This document shows, piece by piece, positions 34,195-45,794 of a DNA stretch of 64,000 bases. The position numbers and the translations under genes are program-made. The stretch's first letter is position 1. Each line of letters begins with the position of its first letter. Source of the DNA: Macrophomina tecta (taxonomy: Eukaryota > Ascomycota > Dothideomycetes > Botryosphaeriales > Botryosphaeriaceae). The notes under the pieces are model-generated. The model was not told where the DNA came from. It worked only from the letters and a program-made list of their open reading frames with translations, and searched no databases. The stretch lies in assembly GCA_024180945.1 (NCBI GenBank), contig JAKSGN010000034.1, positions 62,001 to 126,000 of the forward strand. The letters run 5' to 3'.

Positions 34195-36917
34195 GAAGAT
34201 TTTTCAAGGCGGATCGGTGGTGATGGTGCTTAGTGGATGGACGAAAGGGCGTGTTTAAGTAGTTTCTCACAGCGCAGCAGCAGCGAACCAAGTACCTTGA
34301 CAGGGCATAGTATTTCAGTTGCCGCCCATTGCAGCGCCCACCTCCAATTGGGAGACGAGACAGGGATCGGGTGACCAGCTGACACTCACTGTCAGGCAAG
34401 GGTGCCTCATCAACGCATTAGGAAGAGAATATGTAGTCAAACAAGTTTCAGTAAGCTCTATAGACACTTGGCTATATAAATCACACCCTTGGTTGCTTCT
34501 CCTGCTCTAAAACTAGTAAGTTAGGGGTAGAGAAGGCTGACGCCTCGTTAGTTGGATAGAAGAGACGCACAGCCCACGATATTTAACAGAATTTGAACCG
34601 GAGGTAGCGTTTATCTTGGCGGAGGCGGTTGGGTTGGCTTCGGGGTTCCAGTCGTGTCGTAGGATCCGCGTTCGTCCACCATCTCCGGTTGTGTTTCGCG
34701 ATTCATCGTGATGGGTGGATTAGGGATCTATGAGCCGAGTGAGTAGGTATCGAGACATATGGTGATGATCTAACTTGCCCTTGTAGGAGTATCTGAGTTA
34801 GATCAGAATCTTGAAGATCTTATGTTGCGGTACTGCCGTGCCCTTTTGAAGTAATTTATTGGGGCTGCTCGACCGTTTGCCAAGTCGACGGCTCCAAGAG
34901 ACATACCAATGGCACACACCTCTCTCAAATCCACCCAACATCGGAAGCCAGAGCCAGGAGATAACTGAAAATGATCCTGCAAGAGCATCAGTACCTAGTA
35001 AGGCATCAAGTCCGAGGCTGCGGTCTCATGCGCCGCATATGCAACGATACGGCCCACAAACTAAGTGGGCGGCTATGCTCATACCGACTCCTACCACATA
35101 TGTGGAGATATGTGTGAGCTCCACATAGACAGTAAAATTGCAATTCCCAGTAAGCACTAAACGAGGGGCTGGACCTGGCCTCTGCCGGCCGGAAATGTTT
35201 GGCGAGATCACCCGAGTAACAATGCCCAACGACTATCTTCCTTACTCGACGCGGAAGCGACGGGCAAGCATAACTGCTGCAAGCCACATTTAAGGCGAGC
35301 CAGCTAGACTAATTTAGAAGAGCGGAGCCTGGTCGGGATACAGGATTTCAAGGTTCCATTTCCCCGTTGGCACAAGGTGATTGACAGCGGTGGTGGAGAA
35401 CCATTGGAGGATATTACGCGTTGCTACGTAGCCCCCGACGCGTACGGCTACCGATTCCCGTGTTTATGATGTGAGTTCTTGACTAGCTGGCGTTGTGCAC
35501 GCTCTTGCGGCTGGCTAGGTGACTCTAGCTCTCAGTGAGGAGCCACAGAGCCCCTCGCCGCCAACTACCCACACGTCTACCGTTGCCACCGCCTCCTGTC
35601 CTTAAGCGCCCATCGCGCCGCCGATACTCGCTGTCGTTTACCCCTTGTAGAATTTAAGTCCTTTCTACACCTGCACATTAAAAGTATGGTTATGGCGCAA
35701 TTGAACACTGCGTACGTGGTGGTAGGATCATCTCCGAGCCCCCATTCTCCTTAGACTTCTCTCCTATACTTCCTGTGTGGCCCACTTTCCCCGGCGGTGC
35801 ACCTGGCAATAATGTGCTCAAACATTCCATAAGAGCCTGGGCCAGGTAAGCATAGGCATATGGCACATCTGCATCGCGCCTTTTTCACCGCAAGAATATC
35901 TAGTAGCTAGCGAAAGAGCCCAGCCCAACCAGTATTTGCACGTTGAGTACCCATGGATCCGAATTAAAAGACCGTCTGCAAGAAGGTTAAGGTTCACTAC
36001 GTGAAGCGACGCTGTTGTATGGTTCCGGGGTCACAGAGGAGCGGGCAAGACTGCGACTGTTATCAGGAAGTCTGAGGCCGATTCTAGTTTACCCGTACGT
36101 CCAGAGACAGTTAGGTTTTGGGTTGTCTTTCTGAAATGCCCAACTTTTCTCTGTAGAGAGCGTGACCTATCATTTTGTGGTGTCAGCGTGTGTCATTTTC
36201 CCGATGAGGTCCGGTGCCAGAAGTCCAGGGAGACCAAAAAAATCACCACGTAGCCAGACACTGCGAAATCAAAAGTCCCACTTGCTCCCGCATGTTATTC
36301 AATGATCAAAAACTTCGACTGTTTCCAGACCATCAAGCGGCTGGGTGGAATGGCTGCTTGCTCCACCTATCTCTTCTCCGTCACCGTTTCGGAAGGTGAT
36401 GCGGGTATGCAAATGTCTTTTTGCCGAAGAGGATCCGAGCCAAAAGACGCGAAATCACTACGATCACAGCGCCGCTAAGAACTGCTAGCTTAGCAGCACC
36501 CCTAGCTCCGCCAGCTCAGCAGTCTCGTCAGGTTTTGCGAGCTGCCCAATAGGAAAAGACACCGTTTGTGTGTGTGCGCCATCAGGCGGTTCGACAACGG
36601 ACGCCAATTGGTCCAACTGCACGGACGAACCCAGTTCTCCACTTTCACCCCTGCAGCGCTCCGCATCGACACGTCGTCCGGCTCATGAGCCACTTAACAA
36701 GAGCCAGTCGGAGCACTGTGCATACCGGTCGCCAGGTGCCCACAACGCTCATCCTGCTTCACAAAACAGCTGCAGGGGTACACCAACGATTTTCTTTTGT
36801 CCACGCCGCTTTCGCCCGAGTGCACAACCAAAACGCCACGCGCAATCCGCTGCCAGTGTGATCGGCTTCCTCGACGTCGCCATCGATCTAGCGCCCCTTG
36901 TTCCACTCTTCATATCT
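34195..36917. other. No gene seen in 2.7 kb
   Basis: I looked for spliced frames, terminal inverted repeats and motifs and found none that hold. Frames at 36214-36906 are mutually overlapping and of low quality. The last few hundred bases are the 5' flank of gene C1. Confidence 0.4.
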
Positions 36918-37655
36918 ATGCCAATCATGAACAAAAACCTTCAGTCTCAGACGACGGTGCTTGAGGTTCGACAGAAGCGGGGTTGGACCAAAAAACAATA
37001 CGAGAGGTTTCGTGTAAGTCCGCCCACAGAAACAAAGTATTTCGCGCCCGCTTACCCGGCCGCAGGATAATGTTATCTTAGAGGGCAAAGAGCTCCTCCT
37101 CGGAGATAGATACTGGAAGGGCAATCTGGTGAAGCCGGAGCCTGTGCTATGGCGAAATCTCCCCAGTGCTGTCGTCAACGCCGTAATAGCACACTTGCAA
37201 CAAGAGCTGGCGGATGACGACTTAGAGCGCAATATGCCGCTTGACGACGATGTCCTAAAGTGGAAGCTACTTCCTTGGCTGCGCGAAAACCAGTGTACGT
37301 TTGATCACGGTCCCCGCACTACCCTGTCTATTGTCACTACGCCCACTTTTGGCGGGAGGATTAACGTTACATCTTGCTGAATCTTCGAGCTTATTCAGTC
37401 AGGGTTCCTAGCGCAGGTCAAACGCCCGACATGCGGCCCTCGGTGGGGCCCGCTGTGACCCGGGAAAGTGATCTAGCGGCAGAGAAGCAGCCCATCGAGA
37501 AAAATTCTTCCGGGGAGCTCATCGAAGCTACCGAGCCAGGCGCTGCGCAGGAAGCGCCATGCGAGAAGAGCTATAGCGGGGAGGACGTTGGATCTATCCG
37601 CCAGTCTCAGGATTCGAACTTTTTCGATCCTATCAAAGATGCTCTTCATCAATAA
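36918..37655 (+). CDS. Family C gene 1: small three-exon protein
   Basis: Exons 36918-37013, 37066-37294 and 37399-37655 join in frame (introns of 52 and 104 nt), giving 193 residues. Gene C2 (54619-55194) has the same plan: first intron in phase 0 after a [QW][YR][EK][RK]F[RL] sequence, second in phase 1 after W..M/L..L. Both then have a Pro/Ser-rich linker, and a tail NFFDPIKDALHQ (NFDPVYDALEQ in C2). The central helical segment has DDV..W in both. Function is unknown, and I recognise no named domain. It is followed 375 bp later by family B gene 1 on the same strand. An alternative start at 36927 is possible. Confidence 0.7.
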
Positions 37656-38030
37656 AAAAGGGCCGTCTCGTTATCGTAGTGAGGTCGCGGGAGCCACGGG
37701 ATGCATAACGGGTGATGCATGGAACACATGGTCCGGATCGGTCGGGCCTTCATTGTTTACACCGTGACACTGCTCAGCACTTGGTTCTTGCAACCTCGGC
37801 TGTGGATGAAAGACGATGGGAGAAGAGAAGTTTAGAATCTGTACACGCAGCGTAGCGGAGCTGGCTAATAGAGTGGGGTCCAAAGTGACCAAACTCTCGC
37901 CAACCCCTGCTTAATTGGGCGGCAAAGGACCCAATACCCCTGTCGTCCCTGTGGCCGTCACCTATTTAATTTAAGCTGGCTTTCTAGCATTCGAATATTT
38001 CTCAATTGCTTTGCAATTCCAGCTTTCATT

Positions 38031-39670
38031 ATGGCTACTGTTCCAATTGTTCATTGCTCTAAAACCTGCTGCGATGCACCCTGGTGGCTACCGGCCTACG
38101 CGGACGAATGCAACTATCTCTTCGGCGGAACTAAACTGGATCCGGCCCAAGCCAACATCTTGGTCGCGCTCGGCGGAAAGACGTTCGAACTGGTTATCCC
38201 GGCGGCTCTCGCCCCTTATGCCATCGAAGGAAGGGAGTTACTGCAACACCGTAGCTCGTTATACGATCTATGCAGGTTGATAATGGATCTCTGCTCCCAT
38301 CAAATCGTCGCCTTTAATCGCCAGGAAGAGAGCCTCATGTCTTTCCTTAGTTATTGGAGGGTTAATGTCTACTTTTCCAACGGAAATTTTGCCCTCGGTC
38401 AACCCACCCGCAGCAGCCCGACCAATCTAGGAAGCTATCAGGGGATCGAATACTATGATACGGACCTTCCATGGTATGACTGGCGTGCCATCAAAGTTCT
38501 AGAGAGGGAATCAATCGCGAACTTCCAGGTCTCGGTAGATGGCAACATATTCGGTTGCTATGCACCTTACGAGTACTTCCAGGGCTACCCCGACTACAAC
38601 GTCTTCCTGGACGAAGTACGTGCGTGGAAAAGGATCACCGAGTCTTCAGCAACCGCAGACGGTATACCACGGCTAGTAGGGCTTGTCTACTCGAAATTTG
38701 AGCCGAACAGGCTTAGGGGCGTGCTATACGATTGGAGAGAACCAAGCAAAGCCACACCGACTCTTAATCAGGTGGACGTTGGTCAAGTTAGTCTACGACA
38801 AAGAAGAGCGTGGCTCCAACAGATCGAACATGACATTTTGTCACTCCATGCCCATGGCGCCAGCTGGACCAGAGAGCAGTGTGAGGTGGACCCTACCGTT
38901 CGAATACCATTGCTGCCAGTGGTGAAGCTTATCTCCGGTTTATCCACTTCGGAGGGCTCAAACGAAATCGACATGGCTACCACTTCGGTCCCCACCAGAG
39001 AGCTGATTACCGGGCACTTGCCCAAATCCAAAGCTTCCTACATCTTAAACCCGTTGTCGTTCACGCTCGCGCTGCCGCCTCGCAGTCTTTCAGATTCCTG
39101 GATCTACCGTCTGACGTTAGGAACATGGTGTATGAGATACTCCTTACATGTCCTGGCTACATCACGTGGCTATGGGGATACAGGCATCAGGATGATGCTC
39201 TCCGCGCCCGTTCCGAGCTACTGCCTGAGAATGCACTTCTTAGTATCAACCGACAAGTTCGTTTCGAGTCTCTGTCATTCCTTCTCAGCCGTAATACCGT
39301 TCTGATGAATGCCCTCTTATTGACCACATTTCTCAGAACTGGAGTAAGTGACAATTTTTATGGCCAGACCGTTGGCTCTTTCCTTAGACGAGTTACCGTT
39401 ACACTCACAATTGGGGCCTCGGACGATTTGCAGAGCTGGAAGGAGCAAAGCAAGGGAATAATGGAGCTTAGGAAGTACTGTTCCTCTCTAAAATGCGTTA
39501 AAGTAGTTCTCTTTGATGTTAAGGCGTGGTCAAAGGAGGGATACACAGCTCATCAGACCAATTTTGAAACGCTTCCGAGCATTCGACTTACGAAGGAGTC
39601 GGACTACGATGATCTCATTAAGTCCTGCTTCAAACAAAGTGGGTTTACGGACGATGTATATACTATTTAA
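38031..39670 (+). pseudogene. Family B gene 1: degenerate kinase-like region plus F-box-like segment, frameshifted
   Basis: Frame one runs from ATG 38031 with YYDTDLPWYDW, FGCYAPYEYF, PRLVGLVYSKFEP, VLYDWREPS and LHAHGASW. This order matches fungal small kinase-like proteins (N-lobe, hinge, then LH..G..W before the catalytic loop). The GDxKxxN catalytic loop is missing. Around 38935-38945 the meaningful frame shifts: the shifted frame gives FIHFGG (compare DFGG) and then SFRFLDLPSDVRNMVYEILL, a typical fungal F-box/2EXR-like start, and runs to 39670. Family B gene 2 has both parts in one frame at this point. No intron accounts for the shift, so a one-base indel (or assembly error) is likely. 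Such a protein could be a pseudokinase-type adaptor of SCF ligases (inference). Confidence 0.6.
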
Positions 39671-41277
39671 ATTCAATTTCCACTTTTTCTCAACTGTGAA
39701 AGGTGGCTGGTTGCTCGTGGGGTTGATGTATCGGCAAGATCGAGTTGTACTATGGCCGGGACCTGGGAGAGGGTTGTGAGCTCAGTCAAGTGAATCGGTT
39801 GTGAAATGAGCCTCATTTATAGAAATAGTACAGCTGAGGCGGCCAATTTAAGAAACACGTACTGTTTTTGGCAAGCGCGGCCTGTGGTCGATTCGGGTTG
39901 TTTATCTGGTAACGGAAAGTGATGCCCGTATTGCTATACCCTCTTCCACAACGCCCTCACCCTCTGTGTAGTAATAGAATCGGGGGATTAGAAGAGGCAT
40001 ATGAACACTTTGCGAAGTTGCATAGGCTTGAGGTCAAGACGTATGAAACAGCACGAAAGAATACACGCAAAGAAACAACCAGCAGCGACGACTCAGCTAA
40101 TGAGGAATGCAGCAATACTGAATAATATTAATAGAATGACCTTGATAGGAACGAAGGTCGAGTGCTAATTTTTTTTTCTTTGGCTTATTTTGAATGCATG
40201 TATAGTTCTTCAGGTTATCATGGTTGACTGTAATATTGTGCGCACAGCGCTTTGTGCAAGTCGCTATTATTGTTTCTTTTTACCAGTCTGGTTTCTGAAC
40301 AATAAAAATGGGCCGGGCCGGGCCAGGCCAAATGGAAGCGCACTTGGGTCAAGTGCAGGGTAGCAAGGATCATACATGATGGCGTGATCTTTTTTGCCTT
40401 CAAAGCGCTCGCTGAGGGGGCTGCAAGGGATTGTGGGGCGGCGGGTGGTCAGTACGGGAAAGGGTGGAAAGGGCGGAAAGACAGGAAGGACGGGAAAGGT
40501 AGAATTGAAGGGAATGCGCAAGAAAGAAGAGGCTGGGAGTGGGTCCGCAACTAAGGTGGGCTTGGCTTCTCCGCTGTCGAAAAACTAAGCATCCTCAAGC
40601 ACAACTTTTCCGGCCGCCCACACTCGTTCCCGTACATAGAATGTGAGTTATGGCTCCATCCGATCCTTACTTGAAGCTAAATTGACCAGTGTTATCCAAC
40701 AAAAGTAAGGATCACTCGTGAGACATGTACTTCGGTTGTGGATATAATTATTATACCTGTATGTACCGCTGCCACCGCATCGCTTCCGGCAGACGAAACC
40801 CGGCCCTAATGAGAACACCTCGTATAGCGCTTGGAAACTCGCATGATCTGCATGTGCGGAAAGACAGGAGCGGTGAAAATGCAAAAGCTATTCTCGCGCG
40901 ATAAGCTCCACACAATCACTTTTCGCACCCTACGCCTTGAATCATGAGCTGCCAGCCACCCTCATTGCTGGTCTCCGACGCCCGGCGACTTATACAGATC
41001 GGGATCCCATGCTTCTGGCTTATGCCACCCCAAGAGGAGCTGCAGCCTCATTGCCTACCGCGGCATTATTTTAGTCGCGAGTATAACGGGTAAGTTATAT
41101 TTGCCACAGTAGGTCTTTCATCATTGTCTAGTCGGCTGCTATCGGATCTATCCGAGAAAGAGCGTCAAACTATATACTAGACTACAACATATCTGTTACG
41201 TATTTTTCTTTTTTTCTAAAAAAAAAAAAAATCCCCCCGTCTAGGGGCCCTGTTAATCACTTTCTTCCTCAATATTC
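39671..41277. other. No confident gene; G-rich minisatellite near 40430-40500
   Basis: A short frame at 39919-40125 is highly charged and may be noise. At 40430-40500 GGGAAAGG/GGGCGGAAAG-type units repeat imperfectly. Runs of T and A lie at 40170 and 41215-41231, the latter close to the 3' end of the BTB-like gene. Confidence 0.4.
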
Positions 41278-42697
41278 TTACAAGTCAACTCGCGGTCGGA
41301 ATGTAAGCACGTGTTGGGCTAGCGTCTCCGAGGTAACATTCAAACCCACATCGCCTGTGTCTATGTTATACGAAGCGTCCTCGTTGCCTTCTTCTCCACT
41401 GTATGTTTGCGCGCTATCGTCTATATCCGAAGCGTAGTCTGAGTCGGAACTGGTATCCTTGTCGGAAGCGCAGTCTAATCTGGAATTGGTATCCGTGTCC
41501 GAAGCGCTTTCGTCTTCCCACGGGAAACTGCCGCAGAAAGCTGGGGTGAAGTAGCCCATGTCTTGGTCTTCGACAAAAAGCGGGTCAAGGACGACTGCCA
41601 GTCTAACCAAGAGCCTTCTAACCGCACCCCTGACTGAGCTAGCACTAAGGCCAGCTACTTTGAGTGCGCGTTGATTGGCATTTGAGCCAACTGACTCGTG
41701 AACTCCATCCAAGATAGCCACCTGTTGCATAGCACTACTTTCTATAGTAATAATTGTGCCGCTGCATTCATGGTGGAGCCGCTTTAACAGTGCCCATGAT
41801 TGTTTAGCCTCTAGATGAACAAAGCTTCTGCCAGCAATAGTGAATTTTTGGCGAATGCAATGAGCAGCCACGGCGTAGCAAAGCGAGTCTGTTTCGGTCA
41901 GAATCAACTCGATCTTTTCCCCGGTTTGACTGACTAGGTCTTCAAAGGCGTCTGCTTCACTCTGGACGAGATCCTCAAGGTGATATGCCATGGATGCTCG
42001 CGGAGTATCCCGGAACCACTGGCCCACAGCGTGTGGCATAGCTAGAGAGAAGAGATCCTTATCTTGAAAGTAGCTTGCGATCTGGAGGACAAGATAGGGA
42101 TCTTTCTTTCTAGGATCCAAGCCGAATTCGGATATAAACAATCTTTTGACATCCTTGGTGCATTCGTAGACGGTGAGACCTTGGCATATCCCCAAGACCG
42201 ATGCCGCTTCCTCCGATTGTGGGGTGGTAGAGAGCTCAGGGCAGGAGGGGCAGATAAACCCAAGCACGGCCTTCAGGCTGTCGTGTGCTTGTTTTAATAT
42301 GTCCGGATCGAGTTCGCAGAGATTATCGTCCTGTTTGTCGGCGGTCTGTAATCCTATGTCAGTGGTGAACCAACCTAGGAACCAAAAGACTACTCACTAA
42401 GGCAGGTGTAATAACAGATTCAAACTTTAGATAGGAGTTTTCAGCTGTGCAGGGTCGATACATGAATCGTTTCGGGAATTCTTCTTCTGGGAATGCTGCA
42501 AAGTAGTTCGATCTGGCCCGCAGCTCCTGTTTGCGTAGATGGACCTGCTCGTAGCCTAAATCAACTACTACATCTGCTGCTTCGAAGGCTGCAAGTTCGT
42601 CTCGCATAGGTTGTCGTTGGCTAAGTAGCCTCTTGGCTACTGGATAGCATGTTGGGCTCCTGCTGCCGTCGGAATCGGCCTTCCGCTTGAAGGACAT
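41278..42697 (-). CDS. BTB/POZ-like protein with acidic Ser/Asp tail
   Basis: Exon 1 (42697-42398, 100 codons) joins exon 2 (42345-41278) in phase 0 across a 52-nt intron (donor GTGAGT, acceptor ATTACAG), giving 455 residues. Residues 40-110 (ADVVVDLG, VHLRKQELRARSNYF, then MYRPC) have the pattern of fungal BTB domains: a beta strand, the H-x-x-x-L-x-x-R-S-x-x-F helix, and a following strand. The middle is helical (FISEFGLDP, YLVLQIASYF). The C-terminal 110 residues are acidic Ser/Asp repeats (SASDTDT, SSDSDYASDIDDSA). BTB proteins commonly dimerise or bind cullin-3. Here the nuclear or adaptor role is inferred. A TATA box lies about 55 nt upstream. Confidence 0.65.
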
Positions 42698-42752
42698 TTG
42701 AACGAAGTAGCTGAAGTGTAAGGTAATGTAATAATTCCACAGACTCTTAGCG

Positions 42753-42760
42753 CTTTTATA
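42753..42760 (-). promoter_or_regulatory. TATA box of the BTB-like gene
   Basis: TATAAAAG on the minus strand lies about 55 nt before the ATG at 42697. Confidence 0.55.
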
Positions 42761-43257
42761 TTATGGAAAAGAGGCCTTTATCGAACCATTCTGCAAGCCA
42801 GTTGATACCTGCTGTATGGATCTTGTGACGTGGCAACTATAGGCACCTCGAAGGCTTCATGAGCAGCGAAGGCCGAAGCTTAGAACAGCGGTGAGCAAGA
42901 TCTTTCTACCGTCAAGCGCTCACACCCTATGATCCACTTTACCGCGTGCTATGACTTCCTCCGTAAATTAAGACTACGCGAGTTAGTGAAAGCGATCGGA
43001 TGCGGGACTACGCGTTGCTCAGCCAAGAATTGCACGCCCGCTGGGTTATGAAGTTGTTAAAACAGAAGCAGCCCCCATCTGTGACATGCAGCTTAGTGGA
43101 GACGGTCTTGTGCATTAATTATGCATGATACCAGGCTATCTAGCTAGACCCGATAAAACCAAGCGTAATGAATCCTGAGTCGCTATCTCACAGGTTAGGG
43201 AAGGTTCAGCCGGAGGCCACTTTCAAGGACAGAGTGAAACAGTCAGCTGATAGCTTG

Positions 43258-43265
43258 TATATAAA
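43258..43265 (+). promoter_or_regulatory. TATA box of gene 43356-44314
   Basis: TATATAAA lies about 95 nt before the ATG at 43356. Confidence 0.6.
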
Positions 43266-43355
43266 CATAACAAGGAGCTCTTTCCCTTACATTCCATAGT
43301 TGTCACTTTCAATCTTCGCTCTTTACATCTCACCACTCACCACTAACAAGACATT

Positions 43356-44314
43356 ATGGTATCTACGCATTTATCCGAAGCTGTCGAGGTCACGGCAAGC
43401 GCGCATGACTTTAATAGGACAGCAAGAGAAGAGTCTGCCCCACAACAAACTAGTGCAACAGGCCCAGGTGCGAGCTCTCAGCAGCTAGAGCGCCCATACC
43501 GCCAAGTCGAGATCATCGACCTTGGCTCTGAAGGGGAGGATGAAGACAATCACGAGGAAGAAGCTCTGGCAAGCAAACTCCACCACCAGGAGGTTTCCGG
43601 GCCAAACGATGTGGTTCCACGTAAGAAACTTATTTTAGCATATACCTGCTAGCGCGCTGACTTACACATCTAGTAGCTCTAGCACCAACAGGTTGTGTCC
43701 CGCCAGAGGCTCAGTGGCACGATGCAATCATGACTGAGGGGGATGTGGGTCTTGATCGGGTAAAGTCACTTCTGCAATGTTACGGATCCGATGTTGTCGG
43801 AATTAGCTATCGGGGGTGTCCACTTCACAATGAGCTCTTCCCATTATTGGCAAAATCTAAGTCTTTATGGCCTCAAGAGTCGAAGTTCTTTCACGTCACA
43901 TATATCATCAACTCGGTGCCGGAAGGTAAGTTTCCTAGAAGCAAGCAATAACGGTTTAAGCTGAACATATCCGCTTTAGGCGTCGAGTCTAACACTCACG
44001 GAATGGAGTTTAACATTAAGGATAAAGACGGGAAACTCGAGCACATGCCAACCCCATCCAAGCATAAATCTGTGTCCCCAGAGATATCCAATACTTATTC
44101 AGGATCGCTGGTACATGTTCCTGTTGAAGAAAAGAGCGTATCTCAGACTAGTCTAGATGGTGACTATCATGGGGAAATCCCATCTCGCCTTCCATCTGAG
44201 AGGGAGAAGAAAAGTGGGCGCGGCAAGCATTCCCGGAAAAGGGCCCTTCAAGATGAAGGGAGTATAAAGAAAAGGGCCAAGAGAATGTCCGGAATTGGCG
44301 GGAGGCCCTCTTAA
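43356..44314 (+). CDS. Gene G: nuclear-type protein with a SUMO-interaction-like motif
   Basis: Exons 43356-43620, 43674-43925 and 43980-44314 join in frame (introns of 53 and 54 nt, donors GTAAGA and GTAAGT, acceptors CATCTAG and GCTTTAG), giving 283 residues. Residues 45-70 hold VEIIDLGSEGEDED, a hydrophobic [VI]IDL core followed directly by acidic residues, the arrangement of SUMO-interaction motifs. The middle (about 95-170) is a small globular segment (DRVKSLLQCYGSDVVGISY). The C-terminus is Ser/Lys-rich with two basic clusters (SRKR, KKRAKR) that look like a bipartite nuclear signal. Tail and motif recall the family F proteins, but the body is different. Function is otherwise unknown. 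Confidence 0.7.
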
Positions 44315-44395
44315 TTCAATTAGGAGGTAGCTTCTCTTAAGCAACTTTGAGGGGAAAGCTCAGTTCATGTATTCTCAATTTACTATAATACGGAT

Positions 44396-45237
44396 CTAAA
44401 AGATTCCAATATCCATACAGCTCGTATATATTTCCTGTTTCCACCGTTGCGGTTGCTCACTAAGTAACGTTGGCCAGCTCCAAACCCAATAAAGTGTGTA
44501 GTTGGTACCCGTGTCCAAGTAAGAGGGAAGACGAAGTATCGTTCCACACCATAGGTCTCTCCCTTCCTTCTCTGTATGTTCTCGCTGCGATAGAGCCTGC
44601 CGAATTGCTGACTCCTTACTTTCATTGACTTGATAGCATTTTCCATCATCGAATGGAGCCTGTGCCAGTAAAATACCCCTACCATCCCCTCCCGTGCCAT
44701 CCTCGTTCCAAACCCCAAAAATGCTGGCGAGCCTATCCTCTGGCGAGGATTTATTTGTACCATATACCCAAATTGTTCCGGACGTAGGCTTTCGTGGGAG
44801 GCTCTCGCCATCGTCCCGGTCCCTAAGAGTTACGTGGTCGTTTTCTTGGTATCGAAGCAGGAGTCTACCTGAAGCCTTTGCGTGCAACATTGGGCTATAC
44901 TCTGTTACATTACTCGTAGCTTGGGTAGACTTACAAATGTTATCGGTGTCGAGAATATCTAGTCGCCCGTCTGGGGGAATGAGGTTTTGCATCGCGAAAT
45001 CATTAAACGCTGGGTTTGGTATCGGTGTAGACAAAGGAAGAACGCGTGGAACTACTTCCGTGAGCACCTTATATGGCACGATCGGCGAATCATCTCACTA
45101 TTCCCTCGTATGTAACCGGGGCCGCCCGTGAGGTTTCCCTCCTCCGTGAGCTCGTACACATCATCGACCCAAGAATGAGCGACCGATGCGCTTGCCAGGC
45201 AGAGGATAATGGTAAACCCGTAAGTCAATATTTTCAT
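44396..45237 (-). CDS. Secreted LPMO-like protein with N-terminal histidine after signal peptide
   Basis: Exon 1 (45237-45099) and exon 2 (45054-44396) join in phase 1 across a short 44-nt intron (donor GTGAGA, acceptor GGAAG), giving 265 residues. Residues 1-20 form a signal peptide ending SVA, so the mature protein would begin HSWVDDVYEL. Other landmarks are GGPGYIRGN, DNICKSTQ, RYQENDHVTL (His120), SIFGVWNEDGTGGD, FDDGKCYQ, WC and LYWVWSWPT. I recall this pattern from fungal secreted proteins annotated as DUF7492 or LPMO-like. Copper lytic polysaccharide monooxygenases need the amino-terminal His plus a second His, and both candidates are present. Polysaccharide oxidation is an inference from that. 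Reading straight through without the intron gives an early stop. Confidence 0.65.
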
Positions 45238-45615
45238 TTTCAGCTCAGTTATACTGTGGATCAGGTGCCCTTGTGAATATTGTGGACTGCACGCTATTTA
45301 TTTGCAAACTACAGTACATGGGGCCGTTGCAACGCTGCCTTTCAGGAAGTCGACCAGCGATCGCCTTGCAACTGTCAGGCTCGCCGGCAAATGTCAGCAC
45401 ACTTCAAAGCCAGCCTGCACTCGGAAGAAAATTATTTGAAGCCCAGAAGGCGGATTTCTGGATCAGACATGCACGGCGATTGCATTTCTCATGACGCAGG
45501 GCGGATGGCTGGATGGCGACAGGCGCCTGAGTGCTGGATGCCAGGTTCACGGATGATGGTCGGCAGCAGAGCGCCCACTTGCAGGGGTCAGAGCGGCAAA
45601 AGCCCACGGACCTTA

Positions 45616-45670
45616 CTGGGCTTTGCACCTTAACTGTCAATTTCGGAAAAACGGAATTTTTCTCCGCCAA
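45616..45670. repeat. Left terminal inverted repeat of the Tc1-like element
   Basis: Begins CTGGGCTTTGCACCTTAAC directly after a TA, and matches the reverse complement of 48902-48956 almost perfectly for the first 30 nt and loosely to about 55 nt. Confidence 0.9.
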
Positions 45671-45794
45671 CCTCACCAATTCACTCACCAAACCTTTGGA
45701 GATCGCTTTCTCGTCCCCAACCCGTGCAAAACCGTATTTCTTCCAAGCTGCTCTTATCCTACTGTCCCAATTTGGTAATCTTCTTGGTGTTGCA

